DNA of 64,000 nt, from positions 780,370,119 through 780,434,118 of the forward strand of contig NC_081414.1 in the NCBI RefSeq assembly GCF_030272615.1, read 5' to 3'. Both the position numbers and the translations under genes were made by a program. Positions 1-12,138 of the stretch are shown in pieces. Position 1 is the first letter of the stretch, and each line of letters opens with the position of its first letter. The notes beneath the pieces are model-generated. The model was given only the letters and a program-made list of their open reading frames with translations. It was not told where the DNA came from and ran no database searches. Origin of the DNA: Cryptomeria japonica. Its lineage: Eukaryota; Streptophyta; Pinopsida; Cupressales; Cupressaceae.

Positions 1-194
1 TCAATGACTATAATTGATTTGTAATTTGTTGTAATGATCCATATGATGATCTATAATGATTTTTAAATATTTGTGATGATCTATGATGTAAATCTTAGTA
101 TGTGGCTAGGGTTTTGTAACCAGCTAAGTTGTCAATTCTATTTAGGGTAAGAGTGTGTGGCCGAACCAGTGTCTCTGTCTACAAGAGAGAAGCA
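1..194 (+). repeat. Left half of an older copia-type LTR, split by element A
   Basis: AT-rich sequence without a usable reading frame. It abuts the left target duplication of element A. The sequence directly after A (6864-7490) has the layout of the 3' half of a copia LTR, so 1-194 is inferred to be the upstream part of the same LTR. The outer boundary is outside the window and no primer site is seen. Confidence 0.45.
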
Positions 195-199
195 GATTG

Positions 200-1257
200 T
201 GTTGGTATTTTGGTATGGTTTTGTCATTGATGTCAACACCTACTGAAAACAAGCACTTTCGAGATCCAACAACACTCACCGGTAAGCAACTATTGCACAG
301 TTACTGGTATATGGTTCATCGACAGGACATAATGTTCACCAGTATCTGGAATGATATGGAAGACACTTGATAATGTCGAAGACATCATGTGGATGCTTTG
401 TTTTGAGGAATTTATCATTGGTATATTCATATTTGCATATTTGCTTTTACCGGAAAATAGGTCCAGGGTTATCTAGGGTTACACTAGTAGGTTTATCTTT
501 TCCAGATCAGCATGGCATGCTATGGAGATGATTTATTATTGATGTAAATGAATTAAGCCAACATGTTTAATCGATTATTGCATCAGATATTATATTGTAT
601 GTAAAATGTTTATTGTAATATCTTGTAGAGCCGACCTACTAAAATTGGTCTTAGGTTATGGTATAAATGTAAGATCTTATTTGTAAGATCAAGTGTGGAA
701 TACGAAAAAGAATTGAGTGAAGGTATATGCGAGATTAAGCAGAGGTATACACGAAGACATCATTTGAAGGTGAAGCTAGGTTTTTGTAGAAGCATATCAG
801 CATTACACCGATACTGAATCCAGCATATGAAGATGCTATTTTGTGCAGTACATTCGTATTGGATTTAATCATCCAACTGTAGTCAGTGAGACTCCCATTT
901 TGTGATTGAGAAGTGAGCTCTAGGCTATTGGCCTTTTTGCATGTGTATACTCCATTTATGTACACTTACTATCTGCAATAGTATCATCTGATTGTGGGTA
1001 AGGTTTCCCACTATGGTTTTTCCCTTACAAGGTTTCCACATACAAATATTGGTGTTATGTGTTGTGGATGACTTTACGTTTATGTTTCATGCATTAATCT
1101 TTACTGGTATAGCAATTTACTGTTAGCACTATCTACCGACATACTCAACTGGTTTACTGGTATTAAGCATCAAGTTGGTTAATTGGTTTTCAGTTTGAAT
1201 TTATTTGACAACTGATTCACCCCCCCCCCCCCCCTCAGTTCTCTCTGGGACCTAACA
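200..1257 (+). repeat. 5' LTR of element A
   Basis: Begins TGTTGGTATTTTGG and ends in ACCTAACA, directly before the primer site. It contains a GTGAGCTCTAGG motif near 912, a TGGTTTTTCCC segment near 1013 and a run of 14 C at about 1221-1234 after CTGATTCA. The same ordered motifs recur in the other copia LTRs of this window. Small ORFs inside it are not genes. Confidence 0.92.
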
Positions 1258-1259
1258 AT

Positions 1260-1272
1260 TGGTATCGAAGCC
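1260..1272 (+). other. Primer binding site of element A (initiator Met tRNA type)
   Basis: TGGTATCGAAGCC lies two bases after the 5' LTR end. It differs slightly from TGGTATCAGAGC, the usual complement of the plant initiator methionine tRNA 3' end, where minus-strand DNA synthesis starts. Confidence 0.85.
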
Positions 1273-1313
1273 TAGTCCTCTTTTGCAAAAGTTTAACAAC
1301 TTGAGGAGATCCA

Positions 1314-3790
1314 ATGTCTACTAATTATTTCAGGAAGGACAGTCCTAAACCTGATGGAACCAACTATGGGATATGGAAGATAGGATGGAGACACATATGA
1401 ATTGCATTGGTAAAGACATCTGGGAAGTCACAAAGAATGGTTATACTGATGTTGTAGCTGGTCGGACTGCTCCAACTACCTTAGCTAAAGACGAAGAGAA
1501 TGATTGCAAAGCAAGAGAAGCACTTCTGAGCACATTATCAGATCAACAAATCATGAGATTATCAGATAGGTCTAATGCTAAAGCTATTTGGGATCATTTG
1601 GAAACACTAAATGAAGGAGATTCCACAGTCAAGATTGCAAAACTTGAAAGCTTTTGAGTCAGGTATGAACATCTTAAAATGGAAGAAGATGAAAGGATTT
1701 TTTCTTTTATGGAAAGAGTAAATGAAATTGTTTTGGGTATTCAATGTTGTGGAGGAACCTTGAGTGAGGATGAAATTGTTTCAAAAATCTTAAGAGGATT
1801 GCCACCAGCATATAAAATGAAGGTTACTACTATAAATGAGTTAAAAGCAATGCCTAATACATCAGTAACTAGGGATACATTGATTGGAAAACTTTCAGCC
1901 TTTGAAATTGAGGAATTTGGTCCTGTTGCTACTATAAAAACTGATTTGGCCTTTAAAGCATCAACATCATCTACTCCATCATTTGACAAATCAGGCTGAA
2001 GAGCCTTTTATGCAAGAGAACTTGAAGAAACTAGGAAGGAGAATGAAGAGCTTGAAGAACTTGAAGCACTATTTGCAAGAAAAAAGCCAAAAGGTCCAGT
2101 TGGAAGTAAGTATGAAGGTAAAGCACCCTTTAAATGTTTTAACTGCAATAAGATTTGTCATATGGCTTCAAGATGCCCTGATAGACATGGTAGACTAAGA
2201 GAAGAAGCTAGAAGAACATACAAAGCTAATGTTGAATATCAGAGATACAGATTTAAGAAGAACAAAGACAAATCCTATTACATTGCTGATGAAGGTGTGA
2301 CTGATGATTCTGATGAGGATCCAGTAGACAATGGATGGGTTTTCATTGCTATAACAGAGGATCAACTAACACCTACTACTCAACCGGTAGAACAAGCCCT
2401 AGTAGCTAAAGTTGAAGCAAAGGATGAATGGATCATTGACTTAGGATGCTCACATCATATGACTGGAGACAAAGGTAAATTCTTGAACTTTGAAGAATAC
2501 AATGGAGGTTTAGTAAGATTTGGAGATGACAAAGCCTATTCAATCAAAGGTAAGGGTTCAATATCTCTTGATGGTAAGCATAACACTAACAATGTCTACT
2601 ATGTTGAAGGATTAAAGCATAATCTTTTAAGTGTTGGTCAATTAGTTGAGAAAGGATTTCAGTTACAATTTAAAAATGGAAAATGCAAAATCATGAATAG
2701 AACTAGTTTGTAAATTGCAACCAGTAATCAGACTAGAGGTAATATCTTTCATTTGAATAAAAGTGAAAAGGCATGCTTAATTGCACATATAGATGAAAGT
2801 TGGTTATGGCATAAGAGACTATGTCATGTAAACTTTGATTGCATGGTAAAAATTAGTACTTCTAAGGAAGTTAGAGATCTACCTAAAATTGTAAAACCTC
2901 AGAATACAATTTGTAAGGAATGTCAATTTGGAAAACAAGTTAGAGCTAGTTTCAAAAGTATTCCAGAAAAATCCAATAATGCCCTTGATTTAATTCACAC
3001 TGATTTATGTGGTCTAGCTAGAACTAAAATCTTACAAGGTGATAGATATTTCATGCTAATTATTGATGATTATTCTAGAATGTGTTGGGTTACTTTTCTC
3101 AAAATAAAATCAGAGGCACTTGGGAAGTTCAAATTATTCAAAGCAATGGTTGAGAATGAAACCAGTAAGAAAATCAAATGTTTAAGATCAGATCAAGGAG
3201 GAGAATTCACATCTAAGGACTTTAATACATTTTGTGAAGTGAATGGAATTAGAAGATAGTTATCAGCACCCTGGACACCACAACAGAATGGAGTTGTTGA
3301 AAGGAAAAATAGAACTATCTTGGATGCAGCAAGAAATATGTTATTAGAAGCAAATCTATCACATGTGTATTGGAGAGAGGTAGTTAGCACTGTTGTCTAT
3401 ACATTCAACAAAGTTCACATCAAAGGTGAAACTGGTAAGACCCCTCATGAACTATGGTTTGGTAATACTCCTGCTCTTAAGTATTTCAGAATTTTTGGAA
3501 GTAAATATTATATTAGAAGAGATGAGTATATTGGCAAATTTGATCCTAGAAGTGATCAAGGAATATTTCTTGGTTATTCATCTAAGAGTAAGGCATATAG
3601 ATGTTTTAATAAGAGATTGTAGAAAATTGTTGAGAGTACAAATGTAAAGATTGATGAACAATTCAGAGGAACTTCAAGGTATATAGACTCTGAACTGGCA
3701 ATAGAAATTGTGACAAATGAACCTACACTAAATCCACCAGTACAAAATGAAGATCCAGTTACCCCGGATCATCAGAGGATTCCACAGTAA
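1314..3790 (+). pseudogene. Element A gag-protease-integrase part of the polyprotein, broken
   Basis: Starts at ATG 1314. The first about 23 codons (DGTNYGIWKI, the start of a UBN2-type copia Gag) shift frame near 1383 and continue as METHMNCIGKD. Gag ends with a CCHC knuckle at about 2138-2180 (C-X2-C-X4-H-X4-C; the usual Gly before His is Cys). The protease follows with DLGCSHHM at about 2440, so the usual D-S-G is changed to D-L-G. Integrase has the WHKRLCH...CKECQFGK zinc-binding part and the catalytic core (DLCGL, LRSDQGGEF, NGVVERKNR). In-frame stops occur at 1655 (TGA), 1997 (TGA), 2711 (TAA), 3257 (TAG) and 3620 (TAG). Dead copy. Confidence 0.9.
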
Positions 3791-5466
3791 TTGAAAAACA
3801 ACAGCAAACTAAGACGCCCCGGTATGTAAGATTGAATCATTCTGAAGATCAGATAATTGGAAACAAATTCAAAGGAGTTATGATAAGAGGAAGATTGGCA
3901 AATGAAGAGGTATGTCTTATTTCTCAAATTGAACCATCATCTATCAATGAGGCATGTGAAGATAAATTTTGGATTAAAGCTATAGAAGAAGAATTAGGAC
4001 AAATTGAGAAAAATAATACTTGGACATTAGCTCCCCGACCAAAAGATAAAAATGTAATTGGAACCAGATGGGTATTTAGAAACAAACTTAATGAAGATGG
4101 TAAAGTTGTTAGAAATAAAGCAAGACTAGTGTGTAAGGGATATTCTCAGAAAGGAGGAGTTGATTACAATGAAACCTTTGCACTGGTAGCTAGAATTGAG
4201 GCAGTCAAATTATTCTTGGCTTTTGCAGCTCACAAAGACTACAAAGTTTATCAAATGGCTATTAAATGTGCATTTTCGAATGGAGATCTTGAAGAGGAAG
4301 TATATATTGAACAACCTAATGGATTTTCCTTGACGGATGACAATGATATGGTTTGCAGGTTAAGAAAAGCTTTGTATGGATTAAAACAAGCCCCAAGAGC
4401 GTGGTATGCAAGGTTGGATAAGTATCTTTTAAAGATTGGTTTTACTAAAGGAAATGCAGATAGTAATTTATATTACAAAATAACTAATGATGACATCTTG
4501 ATTATTGAAGTATTTGTTGATGATATAATCCTTGGAGGAGAAGATGGATTATGTAAGGAATTTTCTATTAAAATGTAGCAAGAATTTGAAATGTCTATGA
4601 TTGGAGAAATAAAATTCTTTTTAGGATTGCAGATTTCACAGACTGATAAAGGTATATTTTTTAGTCAATCCAAGTACTTGAAAGAATTACTAAAGAAATT
4701 TTGGATGGAGAACTCTAAACCGGTAAGCACACCTATGACTACAAATGGCAAATTATCTCAAAGGGATGAATCTACACCTATTAATCCAACTAGATACAAA
4801 TCTATGATAGGAGGTTTATTGTATTTAACACAAACCAGGCTTGATATTATGAATGCAGTATAAATTGTTTCTAGATTTCAAAGTAATCCTAGGGAAAATC
4901 ATGAATCAACAGTAAAAAGGATTTTCTGGTACTTACAAGGCACAACAAATCTTGGATTATGGTATCCTAGAGATGAAAATTTTGACCTATATGCATACAA
5001 ACATGCAAATTGGGCAGGAGATGTGGATGATAGAAAAAGCACCACTGGAGGAGCATTATTTCTTGGAAAGAGATTAGTTTCTTGGTTGAGTAAGAAACAT
5101 AGTTGTACATCTTTATCAACAGCAGAATCAGAATATGTTGCAGAAACAACTAACTACACATAGGTACTATGGCTTAAACAAATGTTGAAAGACATAAAGG
5201 TAAAATGAAAGGAACCCATTACTATATATTGTGATAACACTGCAACAATTGATATATCTAAAGATCCGGTATTACATTCTAAAACAAAACATGTTTCTAT
5301 CAAACTAAACTTTCTAAGGGAAAAATTTGAAGAAAAAGAGGTAAAACTAGTTTATGTGAATACTAAAGAACAACTTGTAGATATTTTCACAAAACCTTTG
5401 CCTAAGGAGACTTTTGAATATCTCAGAGATCAGCTTCGAGTCATACCACCACTGGTAGTGACTTAG
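3791..5466 (+). pseudogene. Element A reverse transcriptase-RNase H part, broken
   Basis: Continues in another frame after a shift between about 3788 and 3832. Copia RT landmarks are visible: NVIGTRWVFRNKLNEDG, RLVCKGYSQ, EEEVYIEQPNGF, LYGLKQAPRAWY, FVDDIILGG. In motif A the usual MDVKxAFLNG reads MAIKCAFSNG (about 4255-4284), so a catalytic Asp is replaced by Ala. RNase H follows (STTGGALFLGKRLVSW, STAESEYV, TKPLPKETFEYLR). In-frame stops at 4576, 4861, 5161 and 5206; the frame ends at TAG 5464-5466. Confidence 0.9.
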
Positions 5467-5801
5467 AAAATTGATGATTGTCATCAACCAGCAGAATTAA
5501 AAGACAAATCTTTTATTCTGGTCTTTGATGAGGAAGCTACTTCTCAGGGGGAGTAGTTGGTGTTTTGTATGAACTTGATTTTTTGTAACTTTCACATTTG
5601 ATGTCAAAGGGGGAGAGATATATATGGAAAAACACATTATCTTTTAAGGAGAGATTGGTATTGAAAATAAATCTTTGGATAAACTCATGTTGCTCCCAGG
5701 GGGAGAAATTGAGATTGTTGGTTTTTTATATATGGCATTTCTGTTTTGGCACTTTGATGGTTTTTCCATCTTGTGTTGCCATCAATGCCAAAGGGGGAGA
5801 T
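5467..5801 (+). other. Element A 3' untranslated tail with polypurine tract
   Basis: No coding frame. It contains repeated purine runs (AGGGGGAG types near 5546, 5603 and 5697) and finally AAAGGGGGAGAT at 5790-5801 right against the 3' LTR. This last run is the position expected for the primer of plus-strand DNA synthesis. Confidence 0.8.
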
Positions 5802-6858
5802 TGTTGGTATTTTGGTATGGTTTTTTCATTGATGTCAATACCTACTGAAAACAAGCACTTTGGAGATCCAACAACATTCGTCGGCAAGCAAGTAACTATT
5901 GCACAGTTACTAGTATATGGTTCACCGACGGGATATAATGTTCACTGGTATTTGGAATGATATGGAAGACACTTGATAATGTCAAAGACATTGTGTGGAC
6001 ACTTTGTTTTGAGGAATTGATCATTGGTATATTCATATTTGCATATTTACTTTTACTGACAAATAGGTCCAGGGTTATCTAGAGTTACACTGGCAGGTTT
6101 ATCTTTTACAGATCAGCATGGCACACTGTGGAGATGATTTATTATTGATGTAAATGAATTAAGCCGACATGTTTAATCAGTTATTGCATCGGATATTATA
6201 TTGTATGTAAAATGTTTATTGTAATATCTTGTAGAGCTAACCTACTAAAATTGGTCTTAGGTTATGGTATAAATGTAAGATCTTATTTGTAAGATCAATT
6301 GTGGAATGCGAAAAAGAATTGAGTGAAGGTATATGTGAGATTAAGAAGAGGTATACATGAAGACATCATTTGAAGGTGAAGCTAGGTTTTTGTAGAAGCA
6401 TATCAGCATTACATCGGTACTAAATCCAGCATATGAAGATGCTATTTTGTGCAGTACATTCATATTGGATTTAACCATCCAACTGTAGTCAGTGAGACTC
6501 CTATTTTGTGATTGAGCAGTGAGCTCTAGGTTGTTGGCCTTTCTGCATGTGCAGACCCCATTTATGTACACTTACTATCTGCAGTAGTATCATTTGATTG
6601 TGGGTAAGGTTTCCCACCGTGGTTTTTCCCTCACAAGGTTTCCATGTATAAATATTGGTGTTATGTGTTATGGATGACTTTATGTTTATGTTTCATGCTT
6701 TAATCTTTACCAATATAGCAGTTTACTATTAACACTGTCTACCGACATACTCAACTGGTTTACCGGTATTAAGCATCAAGTTGGTTAATTGGTTTTTGGT
6801 TTGAATTTATTTGACAACTGATTCACCCCCCCCTCTTAGTTGTCTTCAAGACCTAGCA
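5802..6858 (+). repeat. 3' LTR of element A
   Basis: Same start (TGTTGGTATTTTGG) and layout as the 5' LTR, ending ACCTAGCA before the second GATTG. It shows scattered substitutions and a shorter C run than the 5' LTR, so the insertion is not very recent. Confidence 0.92.
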
Positions 6859-6863
6859 GATTG

Positions 6864-7490
6864 AAGTTGAAAAGGATCTATATAAGCAAGAAGAGAGTGT
6901 CATTTCATATCATACATCTGTTGTTCCCTAACAGTTGTGGCATACTCAGAATCCCCTAATTATGTAGGTTGTGACAGGCCTAATTATATAAATTCCTTCA
7001 CTGAGTGACTCATTATCCTGTGTTTTAAATCATTTCACAAGGTTACTCCTAATAGAGTAAGGCTTCTAACAGGGCTGAGGTAAATCTCTTAATCGAGGGA
7101 CTCCTAACAAGGTTTGATACAAATCGAGCATAATTATAATCTCCTAATTGAGCTAGGCTCCTAATAGGGCACATTCTGAAAGAGTGCAAAATATTATGGG
7201 TACTAATTCCCACCATGGTTTTTCCCATTTGGGTTTCGACAAGAAAATCCTGGTGTTCATGTGTTGATTGATTTCTTATGTGTTGAAGTTGATATATTTC
7301 TATTACATGCAGGTTGATGAACACTTAGAAGAACAATTTGATAAATTTGATCAATAGTATGATTTCAGTTATTACCCTTACTATTTATGAGTTGTTTTGA
7401 AAGAAGTTTTTGGTAGTTGTTAAAATTTTAAAATTTATTGTAATTACTGATTCAGCCCCCTCTCAGTAATTACCCATCATTCACAAATAA
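6864..7490 (+). repeat. Right half of the older copia-type LTR carrying element A
   Basis: Short phrases such as CCTAATAGGGTA, CTCCTAACAAGG and TGGTTTTTCCC, then CTGATTCAGCCCCCTCTCAGTA near 7449-7471, follow the order seen in the 3' halves of the other copia LTRs here (for example 52980-53590). No clear primer site follows, so this is a solo or truncated LTR. Confidence 0.6.
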
Positions 7491-8285
7491 CAGCTAGTGC
7501 ATCTAATGGATGTGATTAGATCTAGTGGATAATAGCGCATCCATCAGACGCTAGCCCAAAACTCATTCATGGGATGAAAGCATGGGTATATAAGACCATA
7601 GCACCATCTGTAGATGTGTGCTCTACTACAAAACATAAAATCATCATAAAATGCATAAAATCATCTAGAATAGCATGATTTGAGACTCACCTACTCTGGC
7701 TACTCTCCTTGCTCCACTACAATATGTAGCTCCTTGATCCTACTCACTCTATGCCCTCATCTGCATGGAATTTTCACTTAGGTTCTATAGAAATATCAGC
7801 AAAAACACCCACAATTTATATTGCTAATGACTCTTCTAAGGGACCACCCCTTGAGTATATATCCATATTGTCCCAACTCCTTTTTATGGCCCATTTGGCT
7901 CATCCTTCTTCCTATTCTGCCCACCTCACTAGGGGCCATACATGAGGGGGGATATACTCACCTTCATCAAATTTTTCTCTTCTTATCTATACTAACAATT
8001 CTTAAGCATTCTTCTCACCATAGTAGCTTCCTCAAATTTTTTTTCTAACCAAGTTTTTATCTCTATAGTACTTGAAATTTCATGATGAAATGTTGTGGTT
8101 TTCATAGAAATATGGGGGCATTGCTCATGTCTAGCTAGTTGACCTCTACAACCTCTATAGCATCCTTTTTGTTAGGTATTTAGTGCATTTAAAACTCTGC
8201 ATGGGTTTAATGAGTTTATCTTTTTTACACTAAATTAGTGCACTTGCTCTCTCGAGTTGGTTATTTCACTAGAGTGGGTGCAAAA
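7491..8285 (+). other. Unassigned spacer, probably retrotransposon-derived
   Basis: No supported gene. GGGTATATAAGACC near 7584-7597 resembles a TATA box. The last bases, AGAGTGGGTGCAAAA at 8271-8285, resemble the polypurine tract before the gypsy LTR at 48565. The stretch may therefore be the end of a decayed gypsy interior. Confidence 0.35.
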
Positions 8286-9400
8286 TGTAGTGTCCTAAAT
8301 CATGCCTAGTGCATTTCTGACACTTTCAAATTGTGCCCAATGTACTTACGAAAAGAATCATTATCAAGATATCATTACTTTGGCATCATGAGCTCAAAAT
8401 ACAAATTGTCCCCAAATGCCATTAGACCGCATTTGGGACCATCTTTGTGTTGATGGAAGTGCGTCATGCAAATGTATGCATATTGTCTTAATGTCGTCAG
8501 ATTCCCAAATCTAGAATCATATATCCCACATCAAACATGTTTTGATGCATTCCCCTACACTTGAATGCATTTGTAATGGCTATCCCTAGATGTTTTTTGC
8601 ACTAAAACCTCATCATCTTGTTCATTGGAATCTCTAAACACTCTTGGAAAGAAAGATCCCAAGGAAACACTCTCTCAATTTCTTGGCTCTCACACTTTGG
8701 CTCTTATTGTCAACACTTAGATACTATATTCCAACAACAATACTACATCAAGATTCATCACACTCTTATATCAAGAGAGGGGTTTGGTTGAAATTTTTTG
8801 TCTTCTCTCTTATCTCTTATATTTTAACATTGTGTGTTTTTCATTGTTGCATCTTTGAATGTATCCATTGTCTAAGTGTATTTAATCTATCTCATATATC
8901 TTTCAATAGGGATTTTCCTCCATTAAGTGAGGCTTGTTTCTTTTGCATTTATCATTTATCATTTATCATTAAATCATATGTAGTAGGGGTTTTCTTCCAT
9001 AAAGTGAGGTTAGTTTCTATTACAGTTATATTTTTATCAAATCTATTTATTTGTCTATTTGTGGTTGTGGAAACACCAAAACAGGGGTTTAACTAAGGCA
9101 AATCCCTATATAGCCCCAACATTTTCCCTCTGTCTCTATCTACGCAGGTGGAAAATAGGCTCTACATGGATAAGGATAAGTTCTAGGGCATTTTAGCTGC
9201 ATTTGTGGGTCTTCATCTGTACAGACAACAACACAATGTGTAGACATCCCCGCAGTGTGTTGGCATCCAAGACATGAAAGCCGAATAGATCCTCTAGTAT
9301 AATCTCATTTTGTGTTTGTAATTCTATAATAGTTAGAATTTGTTGTTCTATTATATATACTTTAATATTCTATAATTCCATAGCTTGGTTTAGTTGTCAT
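8286..9400 (+). repeat. Gypsy-type 3' LTR, diverged and truncated
   Basis: Begins TGTAGTGTCCTAAAT, like the TGTAGCGTCATAAAT start of element B LTRs, directly after a purine-rich tract. Near 9085-9110 it has GGGGTTTAACTAAGGCAAA and CCCTATATAGCC, close to the matching segment in B (38470-38505). A roughly 80-bp segment is loosely duplicated (GGGATTTTCCTCCATTAAGTG near 8910; GGGGTTTTCTTCCATAAAGTG near 8987). The right boundary is uncertain. Confidence 0.5.
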
Positions 9401-11559
9401 TTTATTGTTATGTTTTTATCCTCTGGGTCACCTTTAGCACCAATTTAAGTGAGGTAGTGATGGATAGTTTGTTCTATAAGATTCATCATCTTAGAGGTAA
9501 CAAATTCCCTCCTCTACAATGTGCTACTAAATTTTTATGCCCCTTTTCAACTTTGACACTCATCCTCTTGATTGACCAAGGTCTTGATGTTGAATTACCA
9601 TCTTAGCTACCTCTAGCCAATTCTCTATATGTGAATCCCACAAAGTGCCCTATTTTATTACTAAAGGAGAACCTAGGAGGTACTAGAAGAGGTGACAAGA
9701 ATAATATGGAGTTGCTTTACTAAACTACAAATGAAGGTATCTCTAGATAGTGTCTTTTTGTATAGTTGTAGGTGGTGCTTATTAGCAAGGAGAGTCATAC
9801 ATTTTTATTCCATAATGCATAACTTAATAGCGCCATTATAAAAAAATAACCTCTATTTCATAGGGACCTTGGTGTAGGGCACCTAACACTCCAAGCATGC
9901 AGTTTTGGTTTTGTTTTAAGTTTTTTGTTGTCTCTCATGATGTAATAATGGAGCAACCATTTGGACCTTAGTAGAGCCATGGTTGAGTTGTCCAAGCTTT
10001 GGGTTGTGTCATTTGTGTTCAAGATACTATCAACCTAGGAAGTTGTAATGATACTATTGATCATAGGAGTAGTACTCTAAATCAGAGTTACCATGTCATA
10101 GGGGTTTATTGTATTATGTTTAGGTATTCTAGGATTTTTTAGGGCCTTTGGGAGCCTTGGAATGCACTTGAATGCAAAGTTGCATCTCAAGTGACAAAAA
10201 ATGTAAAAGTTGATAAGCAACATTTTGCAACATTTTACAAAAGTTACATTTTTGGATGTTGGCATTGAAAGTTGGTTCAACCAATTGAATCATCAGAATA
10301 TAAGCCAAAAAAAAACTTCACTATATGGATTGGAGGATTTGGAATGCAAGAGCAATCTTTCTAGTTGTAAGCAAATCTTGTTTTCTTCACCGTTTTTAAA
10401 AGTTTTCTTGGTTTTTGTTGCATTGTACGGTCCAGTACAAACTTGTTAGTAGATTTATATTGTAGGGAATGAGAGTTTGTTGAATTTTCCTTCCAATAAG
10501 GTAGATTAGGAAGTCTAGTTTTGTTTAGTTTTAAAGATCTAATTCGTACTTTGTGACTAGGTGCAAAACCCTTGCAAAGAAGGGTTTAAGAGAAAAATGG
10601 CTCTAACTTGAGCATCCATTGATGGAACTAGTTGAAATCAAATGAAATGATAGGTTAGGATCTATGTATAATTTTACAATAGGTTTTGGTGTTTTGCAAG
10701 CCTTTGTGGTGATTGTGCATTGAAGCCCTAGGTTCACTGCTAGGAGTTAGTGAGTGAGGACAGTAGAAGATGTGCAAATTCCGAGCATGTGTGGATTGGT
10801 AGAAAAGAAATGGAATTTTGGTTGGAAATCCCTATGAATTACCTCAAATAATCCTAAATTTATTTGAGAAGATGTTTTGACTGGTGAAGGTTTTAAAGAA
10901 CAAGTTGGTAAGTCACCCGGGTAGGCCAAAACCCTTGAAATTAGGACATATTTGGTTCCCATATGTGTATGGCAAACCCAGATGAAAATTTTCAATATTG
11001 TAAGTAACCTTGAAAAGGGTATCCAAATATATAATTTATTTGTGGCCTTATTTGGGAAGTTTTGAAACTAAGTTCTTAAAACCACCAAGGGAGGGATAAT
11101 TGTATTAGGCCTAATTGAGCCCGGTGTAGACAAAGAGAGGTTAGGAAAGATTGGTGATGGGTGTGAAGGTGCTCAAACCTCTAAAAGACTTTAAAGACAC
11201 TAATTAAATTTATTTTTATCCCATTTAATGAATTGGTGTGTTGTGATCATTGTAGAAGTTGTTGGAGCCTTAGGAGTGTTGTGAAGAGATTGAGGTGGTA
11301 ACCTCAATAGGAAGAGTTGATTCAAAGATATCAGTGGCTATACCTTGGAGGAAAGCCAAAGTGGATCAGACCTTAGAGGTACAGATAGAAAAAACCCAAC
11401 CAAGTACCATTGGATGGGCTTGAGGAGTGAGAGGGTTGAGTAAGACAAGAAACCAAGAAGGTGAATAGGATTAGCTCCAAGACTCTCTACATCAGACCTA
11501 GCCATTGAGTGTGAAATTTTCCCTTGAAATCTTAGAACCTGGAGTCATATAGCAATTCC
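9401..11559. other. No recognisable gene; decayed repeat-like sequence
   Basis: AT-rich sequence with only short open frames on either strand, none with a recognisable motif. It may include part of the 3' LTR of the minus-strand gypsy element D that begins to its right, but I could not place a boundary. Confidence 0.4.
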
Positions 11560-12138
11560 CAAGATACCTAGTTGAAATGATCATTGTTAAGTAAAGTGAT
11601 CATGCCAATGGGCTCGTTGTTGTTTTATCACTTCTACATGAAAGAGGGCTTGTTGATGCATCTCATCCAAGAAATGATATTGGAATATTCTATCCTTCTA
11701 AGAATTAGATAGACTCATCCAAATTTCGATAGTAGTGGGTAGAGTATTCACTTTAAATTCTATGGGCAAGACAACTATTTTCCCATAAATAAGTTCATAT
11801 GATGTAAAACCATTTGTCATATTCCATGTAGTCATGTAAGCCAAGACTTACTTTGATAGTCTATCTACCCAATATTTCTCTTAGAGTGTCATAGTCTTTG
11901 TGAGGATATTTTCTAGCTCTCTATTAGTCACTTCCACTTGTCAATTGGCTTATGGGTGATATGGAGAATATTATCCATGTTTGATTTCATACTCTCATAG
12001 TAAAGCTATAATTAGTTTTGATGTGAACTATGGCCCTTGGTTTGTAATAATTTCTCTTGGTATGCCATACCTGGTGAAGATCTTAGAATACAAAAAGTTA
12101 GATACTTTAGTATCCTGAGAATGTTTTAGTAAAACAAA
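11560..12138 (-). pseudogene. Gypsy element D integrase, downstream part
   Basis: Read on the minus strand from 12138 leftwards, the frame gives a gypsy integrase core: SNFLYSKIFTRYGIPREII, then TNQGP (usual SDQG..F region), then YSPYHP.ANWQVEVTNRELE (third acidic residue region) and EKYWVDRLS. Several stops interrupt it. The upstream part of the same integrase lies at 19026-19790; copia element C separates them. Confidence 0.75.

Larger units (their letters stand above)
200..6858 (+). mobile_element. Element A: complete, inactive Ty1/copia LTR retrotransposon
   Basis: Two LTRs of 1058 and 1057 bp (200-1257 and 5802-6858) flank a gag-protease-integrase-RT-RNase H interior, the copia order. 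The 5-bp sequence GATTG occurs immediately outside both ends (195-199 and 6859-6863), a target-site duplication showing a single insertion event. A Met-type primer site follows the 5' LTR and a purine tract precedes the 3' LTR. The coding region has at least two frame changes and about nine in-frame stops, so the copy cannot move by itself. It inserted into an older copia LTR. Confidence 0.93.

Noticed and set aside
7049-8048. Short ORFs at 7049-7324 (minus) and 7751-8048 (plus)
   Set aside because: No recognisable motif, overlapping frames, and LTR-like or spacer context.
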